DNA of 38,756 bases. It comes from Flavobacterium branchiophilum NBRC 15030 = ATCC 35035 (GTDB lineage: Bacteria > Bacteroidota > Bacteroidia > Flavobacteriales > Flavobacteriaceae). Within the stretch, counting starts at the first letter, position 1. Each line of letters opens with the position of its first letter. Shown in pieces: positions 38,696 through 38,756 of the stretch. The notes under the pieces were generated by a model, which was not told where the DNA came from, did no database searches, and was given only the letters and a program-made list of their open reading frames with translations. The position numbers were made by a program, and so were the translations under genes. The stretch spans positions 549 through 39,304 of the forward strand of contig NZ_MUGT01000053.1 in assembly GCF_002217205.1 (NCBI RefSeq). The letters run 5' to 3'.

Positions 38696-38755
38696 ATGAT
38701 AAAAATTAAAACAAAGAAACCAGTACCCATCAATATCGTTGTTTCAGCCCCTTAA
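38696..38755 (+). CDS. Possible short or truncated gene at the window end
   Basis: A 19-residue frame MIKIKTKKPVPINIVVSAP ends at a stop two bases before the end of the window. The last bases (CAGCCCCTTAAA) look like the first half of a C/G-rich palindromic element, as at 26898. The frame may be a short peptide or the start of a longer gene disturbed by the element or by the window boundary. Confidence 0.3.
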   Translation: MIKIKTKKPVPINIVVSAP

Positions 38756-38756
38756 A

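Overview
The window is AT-rich, and its promoters follow the Bacteroidota pattern (a TTG element, about 20 nt, then TAnnTTTG). Its proteins look flavobacterial. It holds a stretch of ordinary chromosome (1 to about 6.1 kb) followed by most of a Mu-like transposable prophage (about 6.5 kb to the end of the window). The right end of the prophage is not in the window. All family assignments were made by eye from motifs and gene order; no database search was run.

Host part (1-6090): a conserved flavobacterial-type structured element, a threonine-rich lipoprotein (minus strand), a RarD-like EamA transporter, a cysteine desulfurase overlapping a small lipoprotein, a TerC-family membrane protein, and a DUF695-type protein. 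About 680 bp of gene-free, repeat-rich DNA (6091-6770) separates this from the prophage and probably contains the phage left end.

Phage early region (6771-17538): an S24-type repressor (minus) faces a small early gene and an AntA/AntB antirepressor across an operator/promoter region. Next comes an accessory slot bounded by three copies of a leader able to fold into a two-stem hairpin. It holds two plus/minus gene pairs, one including a DUF2158-type protein. The transposition module follows: a MuA-like DDE transposase (D291, D360, E398), a MuB-like AAA ATPase and a second RecA-like ATPase. A DUF3164 gene that appears frameshifted, a GemA-like protein, a DUF4406 protein, an ASCH-like protein and several tiny proteins lead to a strong terminator. 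After it, a separately promoted and possibly leaderless small gene closes the region.

Phage late region: packaging and head-morphogenesis genes (small and large terminase, gp36-like DUF1320, DUF935 portal, gpF-like protein with a candidate C-terminal toxin nuclease domain, gpG-like protein, gp37-like protein) lie on the minus strand (23751 to 17598). Prohead protease/scaffold, major capsid, lysis genes (membrane/coiled-coil protein, CHAP endolysin, candidate unimolecular spanin), tail sheath, tube, frameshifted tail chaperone, tape measure, baseplate and fibre genes run on the plus strand (23934 to the end). The tail is therefore contractile.

The most interesting items are: a compact candidate small RNA (18559-18633) with its own promoter and terminator between the gpG and gpF genes; the three-copy structured leader bounding an accessory slot; a canonical A AAA AAC frameshift site in the tail chaperone; a gpF-toxin fusion; and two families of short palindromic elements, several of which sit in frame inside phage structural genes.
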